From Sphingomonas leidyi (GTDB lineage Bacteria > Pseudomonadota > Alphaproteobacteria > Sphingomonadales > Sphingomonadaceae): a DNA stretch of 64,000 nt. The stretch is from NCBI RefSeq assembly GCF_011761945.1, contig NZ_JAASQV010000007.1, positions 62,001 through 126,000 of the forward strand. Reading direction: 5' to 3'. This document shows positions 33,564 through 41,895 of this stretch, one piece after another (within the stretch, counting starts at the first letter, position 1; each line of letters opens with the position of its first letter). The translations under genes were made by a program, and so were the position numbers. The notes beneath the pieces were generated by a model, which was given only the letters and a program-made list of their open reading frames with translations, searched no databases and was not told the origin of the DNA.

Positions 33564-34286
33564 TCAAAATGCATCCTTCGCCGCACGCCGCTCGGCGAGC
33601 TGGGCGGCGCTGGACGCGCGCAGGAAGGGATTGGTGGCGAGTTCCTGGCCGATCGTCGTCGGCACGGTCGCCTCGCCCGCCGCGCGCGCGGCGTTCACTT
33701 CGGCCATGCGCGCGCGGATCGCCGCATTGTCCGGCTCGGCGACCAGCGCGTAGCGGCCGTTCGACTGGGTATATTCGTGCGCGCAATAGACCCGGGTCTC
33801 GGGCGGCAGCTGCGCGAGGCGCCGCATATTGGCGAACATCTGCTCCGCCGTCCCCTCGAACAGCCGGCCGCAGCCCATGGCGAACAGCGTGTCGCCCACG
33901 AAGACCACCGCATCCCCGGCGAAATGATAGGCGATGTGCCCCGCCGTGTGCGCCGGCACTTCCAGCACCTGCGCGACATGATCGCCGATGCGCGCTTCGT
34001 CGCCTTCCCGCACCAGCCGGTCGGCCGTCGGGATCTTCGCCGCCTCCGCCGCGGGCGCGATCACCTCGGCGCCGGTGCGCGCCTTGATCCCGGCATTGCC
34101 CCCGGTGTGATCGGGGTGCCAGTGCGTGTTCCAGATCGCGGTGATCGCCCAGCCGCGCTCGTCCGCCTCCGCCAGCACGGGATCGGCGACGGCGGGATCG
34201 ACCACGATCGTCTCGCCCGAGGCGGGATCATGGACCAGCCAGATGTAATTGTCGCTGAGGGCGGGGATGCGGACGATCTGGAGCAT
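33564..34286 (-). CDS. gloB: Hydroxyacylglutathione hydrolase (glyoxalase II)
   Basis: A 240-residue metallo-beta-lactamase-fold enzyme that hydrolyses S-lactoylglutathione to D-lactate and glutathione. The metal-binding motif is THWHPDHTGG; further ligands are in PAHTAGH and FVGDTLFAMGCGR, and the glyoxalase II EYTQSN segment is present. Length is standard. It is the last gene of a gloA-type, flavin oxidoreductase, gloB operon. Confidence 0.94.
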   Translation of the reverse strand: MLQIVRIPALSDNYIWLVHDPASGETIVVDPAVADPVLAEADERGWAITAIWNTHWHPDHTGGNAGIKARTGAEVIAPAAEAAKIPTADRLVREGDEARIGDHVAQVLEVPAHTAGHIAYHFAGDAVVFVGDTLFAMGCGRLFEGTAEQMFANMRRLAQLPPETRVYCAHEYTQSNGRYALVAEPDNAAIRARMAEVNAARAAGEATVPTTIGQELATNPFLRASSAAQLAERRAAKDAF

Positions 34287-34295
34287 GGCGCCAGA

Positions 34296-35330
34296 CTAGG
34301 CGCCCGCGCGCGCCTGCGCCAGTTCCGCGACGAGCGTGCCGACCAGTTCCTCCGCGCCCATCGCCCGCACCTGCGCGACGCCGGTCCCCGCCCAGAGCGG
34401 CGAATAGTCGCCCCGGCCATCCGCCTCGGCATGCGCGCGCAACGGCGCCAGCGCGTTGGAGCCATAGGGGAAGGCCGGCACCTCGCCGCGGATCGGCCCC
34501 AGCTCGCGCATCAGCCGGTTGCGGATGCCCTGGGCCTCGCCCCCGGAGAACAGGTTGGTGAACTCGGTCGGCACCCGGGTGCCCAGCAAGGCGCGGAACG
34601 GCGCCGAGATCGCGCTCTCCCGCGCCGCGAGAAAGGCGGTGCCCAGCTGCACCGCGCTCGCGCCCGCCGCCAGCGCCCGGGCGATGTCCGCGCCATCGAC
34701 GATCCCGCCTGCCGCGATCACCGGCACCGCGATCTCCTCCGCCAGCAGCACGGCAAGCGGCGTCGGCCGATGCGCCGCGCCAAGGAACCAGCCCGAATGC
34801 CCCCCCGCTTCCGCCCCTTGCGCGATCACCGCGTCGACACCCCGCGCGGCAAGCCAGCGCATCTCCTCGGGCGTGGTCGCATTGCCGAACACCAGCGCGC
34901 CGGTGCCCCGCACCCGGGCGAGCAGCGCTTCCCCGGGCAGGCCGAAATGGAAGCTGACGATCGCCGGCCGGGCCTTCTCGACCGCCGCGCACAGCGCTTC
35001 GTCAAAGGGCCGGCGCAGCGGCGGCACGGGGCCGGGCTCGACGCCTTCCTCAGCATAATAGGGCGCGAGCAGGGCATGCCAGGCGCGCTCGTCGGGCGCG
35101 GGTTCCGGCAAGTGATGGCAGAAGAAATTGAGGTTGAGCGGCCCGTGCGCGGCGGCATGCACTTCGGCGACCTGCGCGGCCAGCTGCGCGGGCGTCAGCA
35201 TCGCGCAAGGCAGCGATCCCACCGCGCCGCCCCGGATCGCCGCGATCGCGAGCGCCGCGCCGCCGGCACCCGCCATGGGCGCCTGCACGATCGGAGCCCG
35301 CGCCCCAAGCGCTTCGAGAAGGCCTACCAT
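34296..35330 (-). CDS. Nitronate monooxygenase-type FMN oxidoreductase
   Basis: A 344-residue TIM-barrel flavoprotein of the 2-nitropropane dioxygenase family. The motifs are ARAPIVQAPMAGAGG, VDAVIAQGAEAGGHSG with the catalytic His region, VPVIAAGGIVDG and AVQLGTAFL, in normal order. It oxidises toxic alkyl nitronates or related compounds with FMN. Its start overlaps the end of the gloA-like gene by seven bases and it ends nine bases before gloB, so the three are translated together. Confidence 0.88.
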   Translation of the reverse strand: MVGLLEALGARAPIVQAPMAGAGGAALAIAAIRGGAVGSLPCAMLTPAQLAAQVAEVHAAAHGPLNLNFFCHHLPEPAPDERAWHALLAPYYAEEGVEPGPVPPLRRPFDEALCAAVEKARPAIVSFHFGLPGEALLARVRGTGALVFGNATTPEEMRWLAARGVDAVIAQGAEAGGHSGWFLGAAHRPTPLAVLLAEEIAVPVIAAGGIVDGADIARALAAGASAVQLGTAFLAARESAISAPFRALLGTRVPTEFTNLFSGGEAQGIRNRLMRELGPIRGEVPAFPYGSNALAPLRAHAEADGRGDYSPLWAGTGVAQVRAMGAEELVGTLVAELAQARAGA

Positions 35331-35779
35331 TGCCCCGTATTCGGCATCGAGGCCCAAGGCTCGGCCGGCGCCAGCCGGTCGCCCGCCTGGAGCAGCTCGA
35401 TCGAGATATTGTCGGGCGTGCGGACGAACGCCATGTGGCCGTCGCGCGGCGGGCGATTGATCGTCACGCCGCCGTCCATCAGCCGCTGACAGGTCTCGTA
35501 GATATTGTCGACGCGATAGGCGAGGTGCCCGAAATTGCGCCCGCCGGCATAGATTTCGGCCGGGCTGCCGTCCTCGGCCGGCCAATTATAGGTCAGCTCC
35601 ACCTCGGCATCGGCGCGCTGGCCCTGGCCCTTCGAATCCTCGTCGGCGGCAAGGAAGATCAGCGAGAAGCGCCCCTGCTCGCTGTCCATCCGCCGCACCT
35701 GCCGGAGGCCCAGCAGCTCGAAAAAGGCGATCGTGGCGTCGGGATCCGTCACGCGGATCATGGTGTGGAGGTAACGCAT
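35324..35779 (-). CDS. Glyoxalase I-type lyase
   Basis: A 151-residue vicinal-oxygen-chelate protein. The sequence MRYLHTMIRVTDPDATIAFF opens the first beta-alpha-beta-beta-beta unit. H6, E (in EVELTYNW), H (in FGHLAYRV) and E (in SIELLQ) are the four metal ligands expected for lactoylglutathione lyase. It would convert the methylglyoxal-glutathione adduct to S-lactoylglutathione, feeding gloB downstream. The start at 35779 is the conserved one; the upstream extension is not. Confidence 0.88.
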   Translation of the reverse strand: MRYLHTMIRVTDPDATIAFFELLGLRQVRRMDSEQGRFSLIFLAADEDSKGQGQRADAEVELTYNWPAEDGSPAEIYAGGRNFGHLAYRVDNIYETCQRLMDGGVTINRPPRDGHMAFVRTPDNISIELLQAGDRLAPAEPWASMPNTGQW

Positions 35780-35858
35780 GCGGCGAAAATAGGATTGCCC
35801 GGACCCGAGCGCCAGCCTCAAATGTCCCGCGCCAGTGCCCGCCCGCTCCGCCGCATCA

Positions 35859-36056
35859 TCATCGACCACCCCCCCGATGCACCATCGCGATCAGCCCGGC
35901 ATAGAGCGAGGCTACCAGCGCACGCCGGGCAAAGGCCTCCCAGCCATGTGCGGTGATCCGCCCGGCATCGAAGATGTCGCCGGCAGCGTCGGAAACAACG
36001 AGGCTGCCCCAGGCGCGCCACGCCCGAACTCGATCCTGCGCATCCGTTCCCTTCAC
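35859..36056 (-). CDS. Possible small protein of unknown function (65 aa)
   Basis: A GTG-initiated frame between the TPR gene and the glyoxalase gene. It has AWRAWGSLVVSDAAGDIFD, then GWEAFARRALVASLYAGLIAM, an amphipathic or weakly hydrophobic helix. The amino-acid makeup is more protein-like than other frames here. The ribosome binding site is poor. It may be real and co-transcribed with its neighbours, but evidence is thin. Confidence 0.35.
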   Translation of the reverse strand: MKGTDAQDRVRAWRAWGSLVVSDAAGDIFDAGRITAHGWEAFARRALVASLYAGLIAMVHRGGGR

Positions 36057-36083
36057 CCCTGCCGGCTCGCGGAAGATCCGGGC

Positions 36084-36866
36084 CTATTTCTCCGTCGCCG
36101 AGAACTGCTCCAGCGCCTTGCGGGCCGCGGTGGCGATGCCGGTGCCCGGCGCCAGCTCGATCGCCCGGTTCCAGGCCGTTCGTGCATCGGCCTCGTTGCC
36201 GCTCGCCGCGGCGACATTGCCTGCCTCGAGCTGGACAGAGGGATCGTCCGGCGCGCGCCGCAGCGCCTCGGTAACGTCGCGGGCCGCCCGGCCCAGATCG
36301 CCCGCGCGCCGGGCCAGCGTCGCGGAGAGCAGCCAGGCTAGCGGATCCTTGTCGGCATAGGTGAGCGCCTTGTCGATGTCGCTGCGCGCCGCTTCCATGT
36401 CGCCTGCCGCCACCATCGCCCGCGCGCGATCGAGATGCGCCTCGCCCAGGTCGAGCCCGGCCAGCGTGCCCGTCGCCAGCGCCGCGTCGATCGCCGCGCG
36501 CGCCTTGGTCGGATCGCCCGCCGCGATCCAGGCGTTGCCCGCCGAGGCCCAGTAATTGGGCGCGCGCGGATCCTTGCCGGTCTCCGCCTCGCGCGCAGCA
36601 TCCTCGAACGCGCCGGCGGCCGCCGCCCATTTCTCCTGGTTCGCATAGGCGACGCCGAGGCACTGGCGCGCGAGCACGCCGCCGCCGGTGGTGCGCCACT
36701 GGATCGCGTCCATCTGGCCCCGCACCGGATCGCCGGTCGCCAGGTCCATGCACTGGGTGAAGCGCGGCGGCTCCTTCTCGGGCGCGACGAGAGCCGGCGC
36801 GGGCGCGGGCTTGGCCGGCGCGGCGGCAGGCACGGCCTGCAGGGCGAGGATCAGGAAAGGGAGCAT
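36084..36866 (-). CDS. Secreted tetratricopeptide-repeat protein
   Basis: A 260-residue protein with an N-terminal signal (MLPFLILALQAVPAAAPAKP) and a proline/alanine linker. It is followed by five or six TPR-like helix pairs (for example CLGVAYANQEKWAAAAGAFEDA and AGNAWIAAGDPTKARAAIDAA). TPRs mediate protein-protein contacts in the periplasm. Its start overlaps the end of the alpha/beta-hydrolase gene by 16 bases, so the two are coupled. The partner is unknown. Confidence 0.8.
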   Translation of the reverse strand: MLPFLILALQAVPAAAPAKPAPAPALVAPEKEPPRFTQCMDLATGDPVRGQMDAIQWRTTGGGVLARQCLGVAYANQEKWAAAAGAFEDAAREAETGKDPRAPNYWASAGNAWIAAGDPTKARAAIDAALATGTLAGLDLGEAHLDRARAMVAAGDMEAARSDIDKALTYADKDPLAWLLSATLARRAGDLGRAARDVTEALRRAPDDPSVQLEAGNVAAASGNEADARTAWNRAIELAPGTGIATAARKALEQFSATEK

Positions 36867-37600
36867 AGGGCGAGCACTTCCTCGAGCGCGCGCACGATCA
36901 GGGCCAGGTCCTGCTCGCGCGAGAAACGGTGTTCCGCGTCCTTGACCAGCAGAGTCTGCACCATGTCTGAACGGATCGCCGCCGCCAGCCGCGGGGCGTG
37001 CTCCCAGGGCACTTCCTTGTCCTTCTGCCCGTGGAGCAGCCGCGCCGGCCCGCCCCAGGCGATCGGCTGGACGAGCACGCGGTTCGCCTCGCCCGATGCC
37101 CAGAAGGCGCGGGTGGTGACGGTCGGCCGGTCGCCATAGTCGTTGGGCGCCTCGATCCGTCCGGTCTGGAGCAGCGCCAGCTTCTGCTCCATGGTGAAGC
37201 CCCAGTCGGTGAAGTCCGGCGCCGCCGCGATGCCTACCATGCCGGCGACCATTTCCGGCCGCGCCTTGGCGATCATCGCCATGATCCAGCCGCCCATCGA
37301 CGAGCCGACCAGCACCACCGGCCCGCGCGCGACTTCGTCGATCATCCGGATCGCGTCGTCGCGCCAGCTGGCGAGCGTCTCGGCCTCGAAATCGCCTTCG
37401 CTCTCGCCGCAGCCGGCATAGTCGAAGCGCAGATATGCCCGGCCATTCGCCCTGGCCCATTGCTCGAGATGGAGTGCCTTGGTGCCCTGCATGTCCGAGG
37501 CATAGCCGCACAGGAACAGCACCGTCGGGCCTGCGCCCGGCGTGTGATGATAGGCAAGCGCGGGGCGGGGCGGGGCTTCGGCGGCGGTGGTTTCGGTCAT
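36851..37600 (-). CDS. Alpha/beta hydrolase, palmitoyl-thioesterase ABHD10-like
   Basis: A 249-residue cytoplasmic hydrolase. The motifs are TVLFLCGYASDMQGTKALH, LRFDYAGCGES, and the nucleophile elbow VGSSMGGW. An acid is near GQKDKEVP and a histidine is in DAEHRF. The GYASDM-GTKA opening and GSSMGGW are typical of the ABHD10/YqiA-like group, which includes mitochondrial depalmitoylases. The substrate is inferred to be a small ester or thioester. It overlaps the TPR gene downstream. Confidence 0.82.
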   Translation of the reverse strand: MTETTAAEAPPRPALAYHHTPGAGPTVLFLCGYASDMQGTKALHLEQWARANGRAYLRFDYAGCGESEGDFEAETLASWRDDAIRMIDEVARGPVVLVGSSMGGWIMAMIAKARPEMVAGMVGIAAAPDFTDWGFTMEQKLALLQTGRIEAPNDYGDRPTVTTRAFWASGEANRVLVQPIAWGGPARLLHGQKDKEVPWEHAPRLAAAIRSDMVQTLLVKDAEHRFSREQDLALIVRALEEVLALCSLS

Positions 37601-37635
37601 CGAGACGGGATAGCCGGCCGATGACCCCCTTGAAA

Positions 37636-37658
37636 CCCCTCTCCCGCCGGGAGAGGGG
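37636..37658. repeat. Perfect intergenic palindrome, CCCCTCTCCC family
   Basis: CCCCTCTCCC, a GCC loop and GGGAGAGGGG form a perfect 10-bp stem just before the last base of the zinc-peptidase gene. It belongs to a second palindrome family, with poorer copies near 25413 and 32676. It could act as a terminator for the minus-strand peptidase. Confidence 0.7.
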
Positions 37659-37659
37659 C

Positions 37660-38559
37660 TTAGATATTCCCCGAAAACGTGTCGCACTGCGCCGGATCGC
37701 CCGTGTCCAGCCCCTTCTTCAGCCAGGCCATGCGCTGCGCCGAGGTGCCGTGGGTGAAGCTCTCGGGCACCACCGTGCCCTGGGCCTGGCGCTGGAGCGT
37801 ATCGTCGCCGATCGCGTTGGCGGCGGTCATGCCTTCCTCGATGTCGCCCGGCTCGATCCGCTCCTTGTTGCGCGCCGCCCACACGCCGGCAAAGCAATCC
37901 GCCTGCAGCTCGAGCCGCACCGACAGCGCATTGCCCTCGGCCCGGCTCGCCCGCGCCTGGAGCTGCGAGACCTTGCCCGAGGTGCCGAGCAGGTCCTGCA
38001 CATGATGCCCCATTTCGTGCGCGATCACATAGTCGCGGGCGAAGTCGCCCTTCGCGCCGAAGCGCTGCTCCAGTTCCCGGAAGAAGCTGGTGTCGAGATA
38101 CACGCCCTGGTCCGCCGGACAGTAGAAAGGCCCCACCGCCGAGCTCGCCGAGCCGCAGCCCGAATCGACCTGGCCCTGGTAGAATTTGATCGTCGCCGGC
38201 CGATAGGATCGCCCCGCCTCGCGGAAGATCGCCGCCCAGGTATCGTCCGCCAGCCGCATCACGCGGCACGATTCGAGCCGCTCGCCCGTGCACACCTGGC
38301 GCCCGCTCTGCCCCGCGGTGGGCGATTGGCCCACGCCGCTGCCGGCGCCGCCCGACGAAAGCAGCCCGCCGCCGCCGCCGCTGCTCATCGCGAAATAGGC
38401 GATGGCGATCAGCCCGATGATCGCGATGCTCCCGCAGCCCATGCCGCGGCCGAGCAGCAACGGCAGCAGCCCCAGCAGGCCGAAGCCGCCGCCACCCCCG
38501 CCACCGCCGCTTCCCAGGTCCTGGGCATTGTCGGTGGGGTCGATATCGTCGAGCCGCAT
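37660..38559 (-). CDS. YpfJ-type neutral zinc metallopeptidase
   Basis: A 299-residue inner-membrane protein of the neutral zinc metallopeptidase (YpfJ/KPN_02809) family. The N-terminus MRLDDIDPTDNAQDLGSGGG leads to a glycine-rich linker and one transmembrane helix (CGSIAIIGLIAIAYFAM). The catalytic HEMGHH begins at H181, with GLNFERQADCFAG-type residues represented by RLELQADCFAGVWA, where E or D supplies the third ligand. Conserved cysteines are at 90 and 98, 135 and 147. The function is unproven; quality control at the envelope is plausible. Confidence 0.92.
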   Translation of the reverse strand: MRLDDIDPTDNAQDLGSGGGGGGGGFGLLGLLPLLLGRGMGCGSIAIIGLIAIAYFAMSSGGGGGLLSSGGAGSGVGQSPTAGQSGRQVCTGERLESCRVMRLADDTWAAIFREAGRSYRPATIKFYQGQVDSGCGSASSAVGPFYCPADQGVYLDTSFFRELEQRFGAKGDFARDYVIAHEMGHHVQDLLGTSGKVSQLQARASRAEGNALSVRLELQADCFAGVWAARNKERIEPGDIEEGMTAANAIGDDTLQRQAQGTVVPESFTHGTSAQRMAWLKKGLDTGDPAQCDTFSGNI

Positions 38560-38675
38560 GGCATCCCTCTTCGTTGGCGCGCCGCGACAATGCCCCAAGC
38601 GGCGTTGCGTTGCACGCACCAACCAACGCGAAACAGGCACTTCCCTCGGCGCATGGTTTCGGCCAAGGCAGGCGC

Positions 38676-39815
38676 ATGGCAGACGCCGAGTCACGTCCCC
38701 GCCGCCAGGCCCCCGGCCTCCCGTTGCCGGACACGGTAGCGCTGGTGCTGCAAGGCGGCGGCGCGCTCGGCGCCTATCAGGCGGGCGTGATCGACGAACT
38801 GCAGGGCGCCGGCATCGAGGTGGACTGGGTCGCCGGCATCTCGATCGGCGCAGTCAATGCCGCGCTGTTCGCCGGCAATCCGCCCGAGAAGCGCATCGCC
38901 GCGATCCGCACCTTCTGGGAAGACGCCACCGCCGCGCTCCCCGATTTCTCGCTGCCCATGCACGACGCCGCGCGCGAGCTGAGCCACGAATGGGCGGCGG
39001 GCATGGTCATGCTGGGCGGCGTGCCCGGCTTCTTCCGCCCGCGCCTGCTGCCGCCCGGCTTCGCCGTCCCCGGCACGCCCGAGGCGCTGAGCTTCTACGA
39101 TACCGCCCCCCTGCGCGAGACGCTCGACCGGCTGGTCGACTGGGACCTGCTCAACAAGGGGCCCGTCCGCCTCTCGGTCGGCGCGGTCGACATCAAGAGC
39201 GGCAATTTCCGCTATTTCGACACGCGCGACGAACGCCTCGACGCGCGCCACATCATGGCATCGGGCGCGCTGCCGCCGGGCCTGCCGCCGGTGGAGATCG
39301 ACGGCTGCTGGTATTGGGACGGCGGCCTCGTCTCCAACACGCCGCTCACCCATGTCCTCGACCGGCAGGATGCCGAGACGCTGATCTTCCAGGTCGACCT
39401 GTTCCCCGCCGCCGACGAGCTGCCGCGCACGATCACCGACGTGCTGGCGCGCGAGAAGGAGATCCGCTTCTCCAGCCGCACCCGCGCCGTCTCGGACGAG
39501 CGGATGCGGCTGCGCCAGGAGCGCCAGATGGTCTGCCGCCTGCTGAGCAAGCTGCCGCCCGAACTGCTGGAGGATCCCGAGGTGCAGGCGGTCCGCGCCC
39601 GGGTCTCCGAATATCCGGTCAGCCTGGTCCATCTGATCTATCGCGCCAATGCCTGGGAGGGCGGGGCGCGCGACTTCGAATTCTCGGCGCGCTCGATGCA
39701 CGAGCATTGGCAGGCCGGGCGCATGGCAGTGGCGGAGACCATGGCCAATGCCCGGCTCGTCGCCCAGAACATCCTCGACGGCAACACCGCCGCCTTTGAT
39801 CTCACCCAGCGTTAG
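38676..39815 (+). CDS. Patatin-like phospholipase with DUF3734 region
   Basis: A 379-residue patatin-fold lipid acyl hydrolase. The oxyanion-hole motif is LQGGGALGAYQAG, the nucleophile serine is in GISIG, and the catalytic aspartate is in DGG (YWDGGLVSN). The C-terminal 130 residues match the DUF3734 extension (SSRTRAVSDERMRLRQERQ). It is nine bases upstream of the 3-hydroxybutyrate dehydrogenase gene, an arrangement repeated in many alphaproteobacteria and suggestive of a role in polyhydroxybutyrate or lipid turnover. Confidence 0.92.
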   Translation: MADAESRPRRQAPGLPLPDTVALVLQGGGALGAYQAGVIDELQGAGIEVDWVAGISIGAVNAALFAGNPPEKRIAAIRTFWEDATAALPDFSLPMHDAARELSHEWAAGMVMLGGVPGFFRPRLLPPGFAVPGTPEALSFYDTAPLRETLDRLVDWDLLNKGPVRLSVGAVDIKSGNFRYFDTRDERLDARHIMASGALPPGLPPVEIDGCWYWDGGLVSNTPLTHVLDRQDAETLIFQVDLFPAADELPRTITDVLAREKEIRFSSRTRAVSDERMRLRQERQMVCRLLSKLPPELLEDPEVQAVRARVSEYPVSLVHLIYRANAWEGGARDFEFSARSMHEHWQAGRMAVAETMANARLVAQNILDGNTAAFDLTQR

Positions 39816-39824
39816 GAGTATCCC

Positions 39825-40610
39825 ATGTTCCTCAAGGGCAAGTCCGCGATCATCACCGGCTCCACCTCGGGCATCGGCCTGGCCTATGCCGAGGCGCTGG
39901 CGGCCGAGGGCGCGAGCGTGATGATCAACGGCTTCGGCGACGCGGCGGCGATCGAGAAGGAGCGTGCCGCGCTCGAGGCGACGAGCGGCGCCAAGGCGCT
40001 CTACGACGCCGCCGACATGACCAAGCCCGACCAGATCGCGGCGATGGTCCAGCGCTGCCACGACGAACTCGGCGGCCCGCACATCGTCATCAACAATGCC
40101 GGCATCCAGCACGTTTCGCCGATCGAGGACTTCCCGGTCGAGAAGTACGACGCGATCGTCGCGATCAACATGTCCTCGGCCTGGCACATGACGCGCGCCG
40201 CGGTGCCGTTCATGAAGGCGCAGAAATGGGGCCGGATCATCTCCACCGCCTCGGCGCACAGCCTGGTCGCCAGCCCCAACAAGAGCGCGTACGTGATGGC
40301 CAAGCACGCCATTGCCGGGCTCACCAAGACGATCGCGCTCGAAGTCGCGACCAGCGGCATCACGGTGAACTGCGTCTCGCCCGGCTATGTCTGGACCCCG
40401 CTGGTCGAGAACCAGATCCCCGATACGATGAAGACGCGGAACATGACGCGCGAGCAGGTGATCAACGACGTGCTCCTCGACGCGCAGCCGACCAAGGAGT
40501 TCGTCCAGCCGGAACAGGTCGCCGCGCTGGTGCTTTTCCTGTGCCGGGACGAGGCGGCGCAGATCACCGGTGCCAATTATTCGATCGACGGCGGCTGGAC
40601 CGCGGCCTGA
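39825..40610 (+). CDS. bdhA: D-3-hydroxybutyrate dehydrogenase
   Basis: A 261-residue short-chain dehydrogenase that interconverts 3-hydroxybutyrate and acetoacetate with NAD. The cofactor motif TGSTSGIG is followed by NNAGIQHVSPIEDFP, which is typical of this enzyme. The catalytic tetrad is present with S in STASAHS, Y in SAYVMAKH and K four residues later. The TREQVINDVLL-PTKEFVQPEQ segment is also characteristic. AGGAG precedes the ATG. It forms an operon with the patatin gene. Confidence 0.92.
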   Translation: MFLKGKSAIITGSTSGIGLAYAEALAAEGASVMINGFGDAAAIEKERAALEATSGAKALYDAADMTKPDQIAAMVQRCHDELGGPHIVINNAGIQHVSPIEDFPVEKYDAIVAINMSSAWHMTRAAVPFMKAQKWGRIISTASAHSLVASPNKSAYVMAKHAIAGLTKTIALEVATSGITVNCVSPGYVWTPLVENQIPDTMKTRNMTREQVINDVLLDAQPTKEFVQPEQVAALVLFLCRDEAAQITGANYSIDGGWTAA

Positions 40611-40626
40611 GAAGGGGCTTGGAACA

Positions 40627-41250
40627 ATGAAGGGGATTCCCGCCGCCGCGTTGCTCGTGCTCGGGCTTACCGGCTGCAGCGTCTATCGCGACGCCACCGC
40701 CACGCGCCCGCCCGCCGGCTGGAGCTGGCGCAAGGTGATGACCGAGGCCGACGCCGATCGCATCCGCAGCTGGCGCCGCGCCTGGGACGACGCGCTCGCG
40801 CCGGCCAAGGCAGCGGCACCGGCGGCTATCGCGGCGGAGCCGGACCTGTTCGATCCCGATCGCGCGCTGGGCGCCGGGATGCCGCCCGCGGGCGAATATC
40901 GCTGCCGCACCTTCAAGCTCGGCTCGCAGCAGCCGCTCACGCCCTATTTCGCGGCCTATCCTGCCGGCCGGTGCCGGATCACCGTGCAAGGCCCGGAGAC
41001 GCATTTCGTCCGCCTCGACGGCGAGCAGCGCCCCGACGGGCTGATCTACGCCAACACCGATGCGCGCCCCATGTTCATCGGCGTGATGGTCCTGGGCGAC
41101 GAGACCGCCCCCCTGCGCTACGGCGTCGACCAGACGCGCGACATGATCGGCTATGTCGAGCGCATCGGCGAAGCGCGCTGGCGGCTGGTCCTGCCCTATC
41201 CGGGCTTCGAATCGAAGCTCGACGTGATCGAGCTGATCCCGGCGGGCTGA
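40627..41250 (+). CDS. DUF4893 lipoprotein
   Basis: A 207-residue protein with lipobox MKGIPAAALLVLGLTGC. The mature domain corresponds to DUF4893: WSWRKVMTEADADRIRSWRRAW, then GEYRCRTFKLG, and GYVERIGEARWRLVLPYP. This family is restricted largely to sphingomonads and relatives, and its function is unknown. It is 16 bases after bdhA and may be read from the same transcript. Confidence 0.82.
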   Translation: MKGIPAAALLVLGLTGCSVYRDATATRPPAGWSWRKVMTEADADRIRSWRRAWDDALAPAKAAAPAAIAAEPDLFDPDRALGAGMPPAGEYRCRTFKLGSQQPLTPYFAAYPAGRCRITVQGPETHFVRLDGEQRPDGLIYANTDARPMFIGVMVLGDETAPLRYGVDQTRDMIGYVERIGEARWRLVLPYPGFESKLDVIELIPAG

Positions 41251-41271
41251 GCTGGGCGGCGCGCGCCTCCG

Positions 41272-41868
41272 CTATTCCCGCAGCCCGAACTCCTTCACGA
41301 TGAACGCATAGAGTTCCGGCGCCTTCGCCTTCACATTCTCGCGCCGGAAGGGCGGGCGCGCGGCGGTGCCGTGCAGGACCACGCTCGCCGTCATCGCGAA
41401 GAATTCGAACGGGTTGGTCAACATATAGGACTGGGCCGGCCAGCGCCCGCCTGCCCTCGCCTCGCCATAGAAGCGCAGCACGTCGGGATTCTCCCGCCCG
41501 CCCGGCATCCTGAGCAACTGCCAGCGATGGATCAGCTCGTGGAGCAGCACCGGATTCGCCGCCGGCTGCGTCTCGCGCGCGAAGAACACGCCGCGCGGCC
41601 CCGCCCGCGTCCTGGTGCCCGGCTGCAGGTCCACCGTGATCACCTGAGCCGCGAAGAAATCCCGCGCCGCGTCCGACACCCGGAGCGCCTTCACCAGCGC
41701 GATCTGCGCAGCGAGCGATGCGGCGATGGCAGGCGTCTGCTCGCCCCCCTGCCAGTCGATCGCGAAATCCTCGGCCGCCCAGGCCCGGGCCGGCAGCGCC
41801 AGCAGTGCTGCACCGGCGAGCAGCGCCCGGCGCGAGAGGTTTGACAGCCCGGCATCCCCACGCGACAT
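41272..41868 (-). CDS. Exported HExxH metallopeptidase-like protein
   Basis: A 198-residue protein with a Tat-type signal (NLSRRALLAGAALLALPARAWA). The mature domain contains LLHELIHRWQLLRMPGG, in which HELIH is a zinc-protease motif. A later segment, NPFEFFAMTASVVLHG, could supply a glutamate ligand. The GVFFARETQPAANP stretch before it resembles a substrate-edge strand. I do not recognise a named family. It is divergent from the M20 hydrolase gene. Confidence 0.7.
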   Translation of the reverse strand: MSRGDAGLSNLSRRALLAGAALLALPARAWAAEDFAIDWQGGEQTPAIAASLAAQIALVKALRVSDAARDFFAAQVITVDLQPGTRTRAGPRGVFFARETQPAANPVLLHELIHRWQLLRMPGGRENPDVLRFYGEARAGGRWPAQSYMLTNPFEFFAMTASVVLHGTAARPPFRRENVKAKAPELYAFIVKEFGLRE

Positions 41869-41895
41869 TCAAACCTCCATGCAGCGGGGAACCTT

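Noticed and set aside
40571..40627. Longer start for the DUF4893 lipoprotein
   Set aside because: The extension overlaps the end of bdhA and would destroy the N-terminal lipobox.
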